From the NCBI GenBank assembly GCA_914767715.1, contig OU612075.1:18104001-18168000 (forward strand): DNA of 64,000 bases. Reading direction: 5' to 3'. Positions 20,970 to 34,600 of the stretch are shown in pieces. Under the pieces are notes generated by a model. It was not told the origin of the DNA and did not search any database. It saw nothing but the letters and a program-made list of their open reading frames with translations. This DNA is from Membranipora membranacea. Taxonomy: Eukaryota > Bryozoa > Gymnolaemata > Cheilostomatida > Membraniporidae. The position numbers and the translations under genes are program-made. Each line of letters starts with the position of its first letter. Within the stretch, counting starts at the first letter, position 1.

Positions 20970-23900
20970 CTAACCATCACTGAAGCCCGGAAACACACAG
21001 TCACTTTTCTCAGCAGTGTAGATACGAGAGATTTGTAAAAGTATTGGTCCCACATCAGGGTCTTTCAGCCAGTCCATCGCATTAGCTCCGTTCTCCAACA
21101 TGTGCAGAAAAGCTACAAAAGACCAAACAAATTTATCACAATTTACATTCAAAAGTGATTTCACACATCAGAATCACCACCAGATAATCAAATTTTCAAA
21201 AGGACAGCCCTCTTTGAGAATAATATTTTTAATGAATTCACCTGATAAGTTTTACCATTTGTTTTTGTATGGTCTCTCACGTCCAGGTTAGATAAAGCAT
21301 GATTCAACGTGCCTGCATTTAGGGTTTGAGCCGCCAGCCAAAGGCGGCTGCTCACCAGTAGAATTGAATGACCGGACTGCGGGCAAATTTGGTCAAATGC
21401 ATTCTACTTCCAAGTGACTTGATCAGGAAGTAAAATGGCTATATATATATATATAAAGATTGCCATTTTATATATAAAAGATGAGCAGGATTATCTTACC
21501 TAGTAAACATCTTGGATTGCTCAGCCCAAGCTGTACGACAGGATTAGTTATAATACTCTGGTATAATGGTGAGGATGGCTCTATCCCATCTTCTAGGGCA
21601 TCTACTGAATTATCATGGCGCTTGTCTCCTAGCAACCACTCGCAGGCGCTCTCTTGGTTATTGTCTGTGATCCTTAGGGCCTCCAGCACATCTGCCTGAT
21701 CAAATCCCATGTCTATCAGTGAATTCAATGCCTGAAACAAATATAATAATGAATGATGAATTGGAATCATCTAAAACCAATAATTTTATATGTTAGAGTT
21801 GTTCAAATAACACTTTACTTATACTCAGGGCTGCCAACTATTTTTGTGGAAAATGGTAGTTTTTTGTTGGGGATAAAGATGGCTTGGTGGTTGCTAAGGC
21901 CTGTAGGCATGGCATGAGTTCAAACTTAAAAAAGAGTAAACTACCATGCTCTTTGAAAAAAGCATAAGATTAGAAAGTAGAATTGGAATTGGAAAAAGAG
22001 CTGATCTACTCTTAAAAAGGTAGAGTTGACAGCCCTGCTTATATCTACCAAGCATTTGGCTCTGGAGTTGTCGCATTCTTTTCGGGAGAGGGGACAACTT
22101 CCAGATGTCACAATTGTGTGTGTGTTAAGGCAGGGAGGATTTAGGGTGTAATATATCCTCGAGGCTGCATCTTGATTTTCACTGGCATGCAATTTTACAT
22201 AAAACACAATAGCATAGTAACAAATGATATGCGATCTATGTTTTATTAGCATTCTCAATCTGTCTCCATTCATCTTCTTTTCATCTAAACATTGAAAACT
22301 CAGATGAATTTTATACTAACTGAGAAGTTTGTTTAAGGTTATGTTCAAGACTGATCCAAATATCAACATATCATATACCGTTGGAAAGCTACCGAGCTAC
22401 TGAAAATGAATATCTAAACATAAACTTGATTTGATGATGTTGTGTCATTTTAGGGAGGAAATGAGGCAGAAAACGCTGTTTTTATCATTGCAGATGGAGG
22501 AGTCAGATTAATTGCAAGAAATTTCAAAACAGGTGGAATGTATACTTAGAGATTGCGTTCATCATAAAATTTGATTTTTGCTGATATATGACTAGTTTAA
22601 ATTGACATTTATTGAATTTTACGTTAAGCCATACAATGCATTTTTTTTGTGAATCCGTGAAAATATGTGAAATTTCGATCATTAATTCAGAACAGATCAT
22701 AGGCCCGAAACAAAATTAATTATGATTTTCTCTTTGAGTACTCTTCAAATGTCATACACATTGACTTTCAACAAATTAGCTTGCATATGGCAATGTCCAA
22801 AACAGTTTTTTTGGGACTTATGGGTTGCTTTTGGGCATTCTTTTCCGTTAAATTCAAGAAAAATGAAGATGCAATGAGAAATTCTGTAGGCATTTCCTGT
22901 GTGCACCATGGTTAATGGAAGCGGCTTCGTATGTGAGAACTTTCAAAATAAACTTTGTTTGGCCACAAAAATGGTCATTTGGACACCATGTTTGACGTTA
23001 TGCAAAGGTGGCGAAAATATTAGGTCTACTGTCATTGCAATGCAAGGTAAGTTGTTGAAAGTCAATGTGTATGATATTTGAAGAGTACGCTAAGAGAAAA
23101 TATTAATTCATTTTGTTTTGAGCCTTTGATCTGTTCTGAATTAATGATCGAAATTTCACATATTTTCACGCCTTAGCAAAAAATGCATTGTATGGCGTGA
23201 CGTAAAAAGTCAATTTAAACTAGTCATATATCAACGAAAATCAAATTTTATGATGAATGCAATCTTTAAGTATACATTCCACCTGTTTTAAAATTTTTTG
23301 CAATTAATCCGACTCCTCCATCTGTATTGACAAAAACAGCGTATTCTGCCTCATTTCCCCCCTAAAATGACACAACGTCATCGAATCAAGTTTTTGTTCA
23401 GATAGTCATTTTCAGTAGCTCAGCAGCTCTCCAACGGTATATGATATGTTGATATTCGGATCGGTCTTTGACATTACCTCAAAAGACTCACCACATGGTT
23501 AGGCTTAAATTTTCTCCTCTTGTAGGCTCTAAAGCTTTCTAATATGGTCTGTGCCTTGCTTTGTTTCCTCACACTATTATTACGTGATTTTTGAGGGGAC
23601 TCAGCACCATTCCCTGCTCCACTTGTCGAGGTAGTTGTAGTTTTAGGTCTAACATCAGTGTCTGTGGTAGCAGAAGGTGCTTGTGATGCGGTCCCTTCTT
23701 CAAACACAGGAGAAGTCTGATCAGGATCAGGAGACTCTTCAGGGTTACCAGACTGGTCAGGACTAGTGGTATCAGCAGGTGGCGCCTCCGTAGAGCCAGA
23801 TTCAGTCTCAGGGTGAGTCAGCAGCCAGTCCATGGCAGCGAGTACGGACATCCTGTAATCACATCAGAACCATAACTTACCAAATAAATATGAGAACTGA

Positions 23901-26900
23901 CCGGAAATATAATGCAGAAGGTGGAACACATTGGCCTTTTGTAGTTGGAGAAAGTCCAGTGGTCGAATGCTGGACTTGCACTGGACTTGCACCATCTAGA
24001 GAAGGTCTGTGGGGGAACGGATAAATGCTGAGGCTACGATGCAATTTTTACGAGGAATGAGTTAAGAACAATAAAATACAATGTATAAGTTAGCCTGAGT
24101 TGAGCATACAACAGGTATATACCCTCTCATCGATTTGATATCCTCGCTATGTCCCTCCAGTCGTCTAATTCTGCATAATATATCATTGAAGGGAATTGAA
24201 GTTATATTTATTGAAGTTGTCTGCATTGGTATTTGTTTTGCCTTGAGCCACCGTAGTAGAATTGGAGTGAGCTGATATTCAGGCAAATTTGATCGGACAC
24301 TTTCAAACAGCGATATATACAGTTATATAAACGCGGGATGAGATATATTTATGAGAGTTTGAACATATCAATATTATTTGTGACAAAAATCAAGCACCCA
24401 GGTCAGTTTGCCAAATAATAAAGACCAAGTGAACCCTTATGACACTACCCGGATGCAAACATCCAAATTGCTTAACCGAAATTATTCATAGGAATCAGCA
24501 CCCATATACATACCAACAAGCTGAACTCAGGCCCTGGGCAAACGTCCCAGGCCATCTCAGCTTTAATGGATTAAGAGCTGTAATGCGTTTGATCCTCTCA
24601 ACGAACCACCAGCATGTATACTTGGCCCATGTCCATGTTTTGGATGGAGGGGGGTTTAATTATTTCTATTATAAGACACGCTTACAGAAGCTTACCTGGA
24701 TCTCTGCAGGGCAGCGGTGGCTCGCTCACGACTAAATCCCATATCGGTTAGCTGTGACAAGGTCTCATCTGGTATGCTTGGATCTATGTTTGTATTGGTT
24801 GTACTCTCCTTGAATAAAATAAATAAATAGATAAATAAAAGCTATTAAAGTCATGGGAATTTAAAGTCATGGGAATTATAAGTCATGGGAATTAAAGTCA
24901 TGGGAATTAAATTCATTGGCTTTAAATTCATGGGAAATCCTTTGATATCTGAAAAGGATGTTCCAATCATTGTACACAATGCTCAGGAAGGTCAGTACTT
25001 ATATATACATTTGCAATGAACAATCATCATCTGATAGGCTTTGAGCATTTTGTATATATATTTCGAGTCAAGTGAGTAGTAAGATGTCACTCTGAACTAT
25101 CCATCTAACAACCGAAAATGTGAAGGACTAGCTGCCATTTGAAAAAATGTCATTCTGAAATTTCATTTGAATTTATCTTACTACAGAACTCCAACAATTT
25201 ATAGACACAACGTAGAATCCTCAACCAATAATAAACCATGAGCCCCCCCGCAAAAAATCTTGCCCCCTCGCCTGATGCCCCCCAATAATATATCGAATAG
25301 TTTTTCAAACTTGATTTGATAAACTTTGATGCAATAAAGATTCAACAATCATGTAGGTATACTTTACCTGGCTCATGATCTCTTGTGCTTCTCTGAATAT
25401 CTTGGCTGCTTCAGAGTTTAGAGCGAGAATGTTCTGAGCAGACTCTACTAAAGTCACAAGTATCCTCTTTAAGTCTCGCTGAAACTACAGAATCAGATAT
25501 GGGTGGTGATCTTCTGGTAGGTTATAATAATAATAATAATAATTAGTTTATCTATTTACCACTTAATGTAGACCACTTTTTGGGGTTAAAATTGCATGTT
25601 CGTCTCTGTCCAAAGACTGAGATATATCAGTGCCTTAAGGGCGCGGCCGCCATGTTGCTCTCAGTTTGCAGGCAGGTCGGAGCACACCTGGGACGTCATT
25701 TTAGCCCAGTAGTCGGTAAACCTCAGCGGGATTTGAACCCAAGACCTCCAATGCTTGCGCGATTAAGGGCAGGCGCTCTAACCAACTGAGCTACCTCCTA
25801 CTCCTTGCATTGGGTAACTTCTAAGCGGTTTACTCAACATCTTTGAGTCGAATAACCCCATAGCCAGCCCAGGCTAATGAGAACCTACATTGCATAAAGT
25901 GCTGGTTTCCAAATTAACACTGAGTGGCTAAATACTAGACATATCTATCAAGTATCCATGTCAGTGAACTGTTCTAAATTCAGACTGCATAATTCAGCAC
26001 TCATTCAAATTCAGATGGGCTTTACATTATTATGTCAAATCGATGTATTTTTGTGCGAGAGAGTCAACTCGGAAAATATCCTATTGAATTTAATATTTGC
26101 ATATCAATTTCTGAGATTATCACTCAAACGTTATATATCTAGTGTCATGATATTTACCTCTTCGGCAGACACGGTGTCTCTTTGTTTTCTTGCTGTACCA
26201 CGTTTAGGTAGTTTAGCTGTAGCCTCCTTTATCCGAGCAGCATCTGGTGTTTTAGAGACAGCCTTGTCTCGTGAAGCTGCGGCCCCGTAACGACTAAACC
26301 TAGACTCATCCAATCGCTTCTTCACCAGCAGCAGATCTGTGTCTTTTGTGATCTAAAGTATGTGAAATAAAATCAGAATGTGACAGCGTCTTCTAATATC
26401 ATTTGTGCCTGCTAAGATGATGTGTTGTCTCCGTCCGAGGACTGAGGACTTTGTTTGAGGCTGCTCTTTTGTATCACATCTTATTCTCCATATTTTATTC
26501 TATCATGTGAGCGATTTTCAGCTTTAGAATCCAAATATTGAGGAAGTTATGGCCTCTCAAACTTCCAAGGTGACGGCAATTTATCGACAGAACAAATCAG
26601 CCGGCAATCCGTAGGGTACGTCACAACCATCGAACCTGGTTGGTCCAAGTGGCGTGATGGTAGCATCGTTGCCTATAGGTATGGGGACACGTGTTCGATT
26701 TCCACCCAGTTCTGAATTTTGATCAATTATTATGTGATTATTAGTGTATTAACTAATAACTCATAATGTCTATGTCACATGTCTATGGTTGTGACATACC
26801 CCAGGGGAAACATCCGCTTATTCCCAATGCCGATTGAAGGCAATCACCCTGGAAGTTTGAGAGGCCATAACTTCCTCAATATTTGGATTCTAAAGCTGAA

Positions 26901-28487
26901 AATCGCTCACATGATAGAATAAAATATGGAGAATAAGATGTGATACAAAAGAGCAGCCTCAAACAAAGTCTTTAAAGGCGCTGCCTCCGTATTCGGCACC
27001 AAGTTGCTCTCAGTTTGCAGGCAGGTCGGAGCACACCTGGGGCGTCATATGAGCCCAGTAGTCAGTAGACCACAGCGGGATTCGAACCCAGGACCTCCAA
27101 CGCTTGCGCATTAAAGGGCAGGCGCTCTAACCAACTGAACTACCTCCTACTGGGATGATAAAAGCCTCAAAACACTTTTTATATTCTATTCATACAGCCA
27201 AAGTCTTGAATACTACACACAGACTCTGGTAATAGGCCAAAATCCCGTAGGATATCACTTTGTAAACCACGTTGATAACAATAAGATAATCATGAGCTGG
27301 TAGAAAATGTAGTGCTTATCAAGGAACACCAGACCAATAAGGTGCAAATGAATCAACCTGAGTGAAAGATTTCACCAAAAATAGAACAGATCAGTTGAAT
27401 CATTAGCACCTATTGAGGAATTTTTTTCCAGCCTGGCAGCTGATCAAAATTTGTCCTGACTAGTGATTGCAAGGTCTACCAAGCAGCCTCATAGTATGGC
27501 CTACCTGTTCGTCAAATAGTGTTGCCTCATCCTTTAGGGTTCTGATAGTAGCTGGATGAATAAGCTTAAAGTAGAGAGCTTTCTTCACAGCTTGAGGTTC
27601 TTGTCCTGCACATTCTGCTGCATATAAAGCTTCAATGGCTCGCCTCTTTATGAAGTGAATACCGGCTGTGGACTCCACCTACATGAATGAAATTCAGAAA
27701 ATAAAACATCAGAGAATATTACCCAGGGAGATTGTTTTTTATTGGGATGTGACCAAGTTGAACATTTGCGTCGAGTTGTGAATTCTTTTTGTGAAATCAG
27801 TGACTGACTGAGTGAGTGAGTGGACTTGAAATAAGCTTGCTCAGCAAAATTTTAGCCAAGAAGGAATGGGCTCTCAACTAATTGACAGCCTAGAATAAAT
27901 TCTTGGCATATGAGTTTACCGATTGATACTAAACTTCAATCTGATGCAAGGTTTGGAATGATTGCATGTTCTATGATAATAGCACCAGTCACATCTCAGT
28001 CACCAGTGGTGTAGAACAGGGAGCTGAAGGTCAAGGGCCACCATCGGTTCACCTGTGACCTCTGACTGATAGTGGTTGAGGCCTCAATAATTCGAGCACT
28101 TGTCCTGCACAAACTACATAGGTAGGGCCTGGTTATAATTTACTAAAATAATTAAATGAATGAATAATAAAAAATATATTTTTTATATTAATAATAAGTC
28201 ACAGACATTGAGTTGACAACCACAGGCACAAGGGACACACTTCATTGAGTCAGCAGAAATATGGAAGAGATGATTGAGTTACTTACTGGTAAGTGGCATC
28301 TCTTTCCTTGTGCTGTGATTATGCACAGTTTGATAGTCTGTGGGACAAGCATTGTATGTGTCAGCAGAATATCATAAATAACAGCTGATATGATAAAAAT
28401 GTGCCTGGCCTACACCGTTCACAGGATAATTGTTCTGTTTTGGTTTTTAAGTTACAATTTCCTGTTGGATAAATAACTTACCCACAT
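20970..28487 (-). CDS. UBAC1: Ubiquitin-associated domain-containing protein 1 (KPC2)
   Basis: Nine coding exons give 461 residues (human 405): 28482-28487, 28287-28337, 27505-27678, 26158-26352, 25368-25478, 24696-24808, 23492-23852, 21500-21731 and 20970-21112. Order: ubiquitin-like N-terminus (TIKLCIITAQGKR through LLLVKKR), helical segment RDLKRILVTLVESAQNILAL, first UBA (LSQLTDMGFSRERATAAL), acidic Ser/Thr-rich linker, second UBA (LNSLIDMGFDQADVLEAL with CEWLLGDKR), then the STI1-like NPVVQLGLSNPR block and QISRIY end. In vertebrates it is the noncatalytic partner of RNF123 in the KPC ligase, which degrades p27Kip1 and processes NF-kB p105; the UBL/UBA domains link it to proteasome and ubiquitin chains. 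The first coding exon is only two codons (MW) before a strong GTAAGT donor, and is the least certain part. The linker is longer than in vertebrates. Confidence 0.92.
22334..23482. mobile_element. Large inverted-repeat (foldback) element in a UBAC1 intron
   Basis: Two diverged arms of roughly 450 bases, about 22334-22800 and 23030-23482, are reverse complements around a spacer of about 230 bases. Paired landmarks include CCGTTGGAAAGCT with its mirror near 23430, TGTGTCATTTTAGGG with CCCTAAAATGACACA, and GAAATTTCGATCATTAATTC with its mirror. There is no coding capacity. The right arm ends about ten bases inside the intron that follows UBAC1 exon 7. Confidence 0.85.
24846..24938 (+). repeat. Tandem repeat, unit about 15 bp
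   Basis: Five to six copies of a unit containing AAAGTCATGGGAATT lie in the UBAC1 intron before the first-UBA exon; the last units are diverged (ATTCATTGG, ATTCATGGG). Confidence 0.85.
25236..25290. repeat. C-rich segment, possible diverged relative of the short C-rich insertion
   Basis: A GAGCCCCCCCGC start followed by TTGCCCCC and GATGCCCCCC runs recalls the family at 12537, 52502 and 54278, but the CAGAC hairpin partner is missing. Confidence 0.25.
25630..25802 (-). mobile_element. tRNA-derived SINE, copy 1
   Basis: On the minus strand a tRNA-like head has an A box TAGCTCAGTTGG (25782-25793) and a B box GGTTCAAATCC (25729-25739), followed by a body containing CAGGTGTGCTCCGACCTGCC and CTGAGAGCAAC. 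A second copy with the same body lies at 26973-27155, so this is a dispersed SINE and not a tRNA gene. It lies in a UBAC1 intron. Confidence 0.85.
26447..26970. mobile_element. Foldback element with 121-bp arms and a tRNA-like loop
   Basis: 26447-26567 and 26850-26970 appear to be perfect reverse complements over 121 bases. The 282-base loop holds a tRNA-like segment (TGGCGTGATGGTAGCATCG, then GTGTTCGATTTCC). A SINE copy follows directly. It lies in a UBAC1 intron; a transcript would form a long hairpin there. Confidence 0.9.
26973..27155 (-). mobile_element. tRNA-derived SINE, copy 2
   Basis: Same family and orientation as the copy at 25630-25802. The B box GGTTCGAATCC is at 27078-27088, and the A box, at 27131-27142, carries one change (TAGTTCAGTTGG). 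It directly abuts the foldback element. Confidence 0.85.
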
Positions 28488-28664
28488 TACATACTTGCTA
28501 CAGAAATAATCTAATGTTGCACAAGTTCACACACGGATGTTTTTCTTTTTTCCTCTGGGCATGCGCAAAGCGGGGGTTTCAAAGCGAAACTAACAACAAT
28601 TAGCATTTGCACTTTGAATATTTATAGAAATACCCTTTTTGCCAAGCTCATACTCAATAAAGAT
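28488..28664. promoter_or_regulatory. Shared divergent promoter of UBAC1 and PIBF1
   Basis: Only 177 bases separate the two inferred start codons on opposite strands. The interval contains GGCATGCGCAAAG near 28558, close to the NRF1 consensus GCGCATGCGC that is common in bidirectional housekeeping promoters, next to a small GC-rich patch. No TATA box stands out. Transcription starts are not visible from sequence. Confidence 0.6.
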
Positions 28665-31600
28665 ATGGATGATGAAGGAGACCATCCTGCTGATGATGTC
28701 AGCATAGCAAGTAGCATCCCAACTGACTTGTCTATAAGTGAAATTTCTGATCTCAAGTTTGAGTTACCAAAGAAACACACTACCAGAGCAAAGAAACAAC
28801 AACAGAAGGAAAAAGAAAAGATAGCAAGGCAACAGCTTGAGAAGAAACAACTTGAACATGATTTACAACTTGTGAAAATTGAGCTGAATCAGAGAGAGTA
28901 CCTGCTGGAAAATGTCAGAACTGAATACAAGATGAAGATTGAGGATCTTGAGGAAAAGCTGAATGAATACAAGCACCAGAAGAGATTGATACTAGCCAAA
29001 TCTGAAAGTCAACTCACTTTGCAGCAGGTCTGTGAGCATTATCTTACATAAGTTTTATGGTATAAGTTGTCCAATAAGTGAAGGTTACCAGAAGCGGATT
29101 GAAGGACAGTTCAATCAACTACCAGTTCCTATGATATATTCTAATATGTGACCATAACTTAGGCCACGGAGGGTCTTCTCCTATATAATGCACAGACAGG
29201 AGACAGTACTCCGACAGCAGTTGCCATATTGAAAGGTTTGCAGAATAGTCAGCTCATGGAAACGGCTGGTGAAATTTAATCAGCAGTAAGTGGCTCAAAT
29301 CAAATAACCTATGCTCCTTTATCTGTCAAACTTTGTTTACTTATTCAGGATGAATCTAAGCGTAAGCAGGATCGCCTACAGGCTGATTATTCAGTTGTCA
29401 AGGTTAAGCTGAGAGAACTGGAGGGTCAGAACGAGAAGTTAACAGCTAAGTCTTGTGAAGTGAAGCAGAACCTAAAGGAGCATGTGGATATTGATGAAGA
29501 GAGATATTATGAGCTGAGGAGCACTGCTGAGGAGATGCTTACAGTCAAAGATCTCGTCGCGGTTGATAATAACAACTTTGGTGTTATATGATAGGAGGCA
29601 ACTTCTGAGTCCTATGATTTCACAGCAATATGCTCTTAAAGGCTTATGTAATTCATTGTATGCCTGCTTCTGATGGGAACCTTAGGTCATAAAAGTGTAG
29701 GGAGAATAAACCTGTCCTGATAGTTATTTGACCCTAGTTATCATGATCCCCTTTTTCACTAGCAAGCACACGGCAAAGTTTTCTATTACAGATGAGGATA
29801 TTTGAGGCACTCAGACCTTATAAAATAGAAATGGATGAAGTTAAGTCTCGGAATGAAAGAATCGGTTTCAATCTAAAGGAGTCTGAGGATAAAGCTAACA
29901 GCTGGAAGCAGGTAAAACATTAGCGTTACATCATTGCATTCAATTTTTTGTTACTTGTGGTGGTATTTAGTCCTCACAAACTTGTTGTACCACTACATAG
30001 TGCAGTGGTACAACTTTATAATACTTATAGAAAAGCAATAGAATACCACTTGCAGTAAAAGTCTATTTTTGGCATATTGACAGCATTATTAATGGCCAAA
30101 CACGATACATTGGTGACCACTGAATGCAATGATGTTTTGTCTTTTCATCAAAGACACAGTCTGGCATCATAGTGATTTGTAATATGTTATTTTGGGATCA
30201 AAAGCCTCACTTGAATATCTGAACTTTTTAGGAGTTAGATGAGGAGCGACAGCAGCATGCAGCGGCTCAGGTGAAGCTCACCCGACTTACGACAAGCACT
30301 CAGCAACTGGAGGCTAAGGCTACAAGCAATGATTACCGCATTAACAACTATGACAGGATAAACAAGTATGCTACTAATTCATCATGATTGGAGAAAAGTC
30401 ATTTTCATCTTCTACAGTTATTCACCAGTGGTTAAAAGCTGGTTGTTGTTAAAACAGTGCCATGCTGTAATCACTGAAAAAATATGTGATAACGCCTATT
30501 TGAACGAAATAACTGCTGATGTTTCTGGGGATTCTAGGCTGAGTTTCTTAGAAGATTACACTTCTTTTGCTTAGGGAGAGGGATGAGTTTGAGAGGGAGT
30601 TGAGTCAACTAAGAGAACGTAACTCCTTGCTTGAGAGGGAGTTCTCATCCGCTGATCGAGACAAGAAACATTTTGAAAATGAGGTATGAATCTATTGTGA
30701 CATCATAGTTCTATCATTGTCCAGAGTCATATTATGATGCTAATATGTGGTTTGACAGAAACTTACATTATGTGTTACTTATGATGAAACATATATATAT
30801 ATATACATATATATAGCAGCTTGCATGACAAACTTACCAGTAACTTGCCTTATGATTTGTCGTAAATATAGGCAAATATTGATTACAGCTTAAAATAAAA
30901 ATATTCCCTTTTTGTGTTTCATGTAAGATTCTGTCAGATGTAAGTATTTGATGGGCTATCAATATATCCTTAGAGATATTGCCAACAGACCTCACTAGTC
31001 ATCACTCACACAGTCATAAATATGCAAGCTCCATATAAGTCACTATTTATGTTGTAACATTATCGTCTTCTGTCACCCTAGATATATAGGCCCTAGGGTC
31101 AATCAACTTACATTTTTGTGCAATTGCTTTGCTTGTTCACTATTTGAGTTCCTCTGACAAGACAAAAACATTCAGTCGCACTTTGTATTGAAATGTCAAA
31201 TTAGGAGCCTGCTCGTCAATATATTATGGCAAGCATTGCAAGTAATTGATTTGATTGATGTAAGATTTTTGTTACTGCTGCTACAAACACAGGGATTGAG
31301 GTACTTTATCAGACGCCTTTTCACATTCCATAGCCAAAAAAAATGCATCAGCTTTTTGAAAAGCAACTATCACTATTTATATCAGCCTTGATTGGATTTA
31401 CAATCTAAACAATCTAGTTGTACCCTAACTTTGCAAGTTAATTTATACTACAGAGCAACCTGGCGCAGAAATTGTGGCCTCGCCAAGTATTTCACCGCCT
31501 ATGCTTCGGGATGAGGCGTGTGATAAGACCATCTGATTTTAACCAATCTTTTTTCTAATCAACCTAGTCTGATATGTAAACCTGACACGTTGATTGTTAC

Positions 31601-34600
31601 ACAGTTTAACACGACAAAGTCAGCGCTGTCCCTGATGACTCAGGATAAGGATTACCTGACCAGACAGGTATGTGAAATCACTAATAAGCTGGCTTACTCT
31701 GAGGAGAGACTACAGAGGCAGACAGCTGAGCTAGACGAGGTGAAGAGGGCCAGAGAGGAACTCTTCGAGAAATATGTCTCCTCCAGGTAATCATATCGTT
31801 TCAGGAAAACTAATAAAAAAAAAAAAATTTTTAAGACCGATATTATCTAAACATACTATCGATTGGAGGCTTATCAGTACAACATGTAGAACATAATGTA
31901 GCTTGTAGATATTATCGAAAACCTGTAGTTTCTCAAAACTTGATTTGGCATCGTTAATCAGGTTATCCACTTTCAAAGACATTGATTACTCATAAAGGCC
32001 AGTAATGACCAATAGATGTTGAGCTCTGCTACAATGCTGCTGTAAATCAGCGGTAATACCGGTAATGAGTGTAGATTGTTAGCTCTGCTAGATTACTGCT
32101 TGAAATCATCTTTTACTCTATAATATTTGTGATACCAGAGATCAGTATAAGACACAGTACGAGCAGCAGTTACAGTCAGAGTTACGTCACATGTCAGCGT
32201 CGACACAAGACGAGGTGGAGAAGCTGAGAGCAACCACTCGGGCTATGTATGAGATGGAGAGTAGGACTCTGAGAGAGAGTCGAGATGTGGCACTCGCTGA
32301 AAGAGACAAGGCTCTCAGTGAACACGCTGAACTACAGAAACGATATCATCAACTCAACGAACAGTAAGTGCAGATTGATTGATTGATTGATTATTTATTT
32401 GTCACACAATTTTTAACAAAAAATTGGCGAGATAAAACTTAGATGGCCACTCTGTGAATAAATAGTAAAAAATAAGAGGATGATACTAAAAAAAAATAAA
32501 GTCTACGATAAAAGCAGTTTGCTACTCGAGATCTACTCTCAGGAACCAGCTATCACAGTATTGATAAAATTGATATAGTGTCTAATAAAACTGTTACTAC
32601 CACATGCACATCTTGATTTAGATGCACAGAGTCTACCAGACGGAAGTTAAGGAATAAAATCATGAAAAGGGTGGTCATCATCATGTAATAAAAGCATACA
32701 ATATCTTTTAAAACGCTCCGATATTCGGTTGTCTAGAGTCCCTACTGATGCACCATAAGAGTTAGCTATAGGATAAATCTTTCTGAGTGCTTTCTTATCA
32801 TAGTCAAATAAATTGTTAAAATACACAGGGAGACAGTATAAAAGGCATGACTCGATGAAAGAACGGAAAAGCTGGCAAAGTAATTGCTCGGAAGCACCAT
32901 AGAAAGCAAAACGTTTTAAAATATACATGTACATGCGTTGTCTGCATTTTGACTCATCTGATGTGGCTTGTTTGGAAAATCGTAAATTGAAATCAATGTG
33001 TACTCCTAGGTATAAAACATCATCTGTTGTTTCAATAGCACAGTTATCAATATATACTTGAGGAAAACCAGGTGGATCACGGCTTGTGGTAAAAATCATT
33101 TCATGTGTCTTGGTTGGATTCAGTAAAAGATCGCTATTATTACAAAGTATGCAAATCCTATTAACTTCTTTTTGATATAACATAAAATCACTATGCAGCC
33201 CAAAAACATATAAATACGTATTTATATGTTTATGGTGCAGCCATTGGGTTTCTTTTATACCCTGCTGATCAACTGGCTGCTTTAATCTCTGGTATGAGAG
33301 CAGCAAAATTTTGCGGATCTATACCCACAGGTAACTGATAACATTGTTTAGTGGTTGGTTGTGAGTTGTGTGAATTTTCGGGGACCATGCTTTGTTGTAC
33401 ATTAATTAGGTAGCATATTATGGCAGGCTTTTCTGTGTGTTTAGGATCGCTTTCAGATTGACCATCAACTTAGACTCGTATTGCAGGTACAGGAAAGAAA
33501 AAGCTGATCTTGACGCTGAGCTCTCACAGATACGTAGTGAGATGAAGATGGCGGAGTATGAGAGAACAAGGGCTCAGATGTTACAAGAAGAGACAAGTAA
33601 AAACCTCAAAGACTGTCAAGTGGAGAACGAAAAAATACTCAAAAAACTTGAGGTATGTTAAAGAAGTTTGAGCAGTAGGCCTAACAGACCTATACATGTG
33701 TAAATTCTCGAGAGATACGCGTTGAACTGGTATGAAAGTTACTAGTATTCTCAATAATAGGGATCATTTTGGGGTGACTAGCTTGGTATATCTGAGACTG
33801 ACGACCAAGGCTAACATCACTATGAAATGAACATTATAAAAATAGGATAGCTCACAACTATCGAGAAAATAATAAAACTTAGAATAGTTGTTTGGTGTCA
33901 CACATCATTAATCATCGATTACATTGTAAGCATAAGAAGAATAATTCAAGACAACTTACAGTGTGATTCTTGTTGAAGTTATGTGCAAAGATGAGTGTTC
34001 ATCAATTATCCTTTGCAGCAGCAAGAATTATCTTAGATAAGAGTTCATTTAGGGCATATTGTTTTAACATGACTTCACCAATTGCATCTGAACAGACTAG
34101 TGATTTACAGTTGAATGATATTTTACACCCTGACATAGCTGCCATAGCTGATAAATTAGCTTTATTTTTGGACAAAAGCGCTCTGTTATGATAACGTCTC
34201 TATAGCAAGCCTAACTCGCATGCCACATCAATAGCCGCCAAGCATGTGCAGGTCTTGGTGATACCACATGTGTGTGATGCTTGATCTTATCTCATCTTGA
34301 AATAGTTTCCTCAGATATAAACCCTCTTCACCAATGTGCTTACCTTTTTGGTTTGGAGTTGTCTTTTTAATATCAGTGATAGGATAACTTTTAAGTTCCA
34401 ATGTAAGACATTAGGATTTTTTCAGTAAAAGATTTGCTATTGTGTCTCCTAAGTTTGCATGCTTCGCACCCAGTAGGTCTTGTCAAGCTTTGTTGGCTTA
34501 AAAGCTTGTCAAGAAAAACTTTAAAGATGCAATAACAAGGAGTACTCCTAGGTAATAGTTGCAATCGTATAAGGTAAATTCAATGTCTCTATTTGTCCGA

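Noticed and set aside
24439-24735. 98-residue plus-strand open frame
   Set aside because: It overlaps the antisense of the first-UBA exon of UBAC1 and its intron; no domain.
25725-25802. Possible tRNA gene on the minus strand
   Set aside because: A and B boxes are good, but acceptor-stem pairing is absent and the same body recurs at 26973-27155, so it is a SINE.
33970-34191. 73-residue open frame in PIBF1 intron 8
   Set aside because: The PIBF1 exons on either side join in phase without it, and the sequence has no coiled-coil character.
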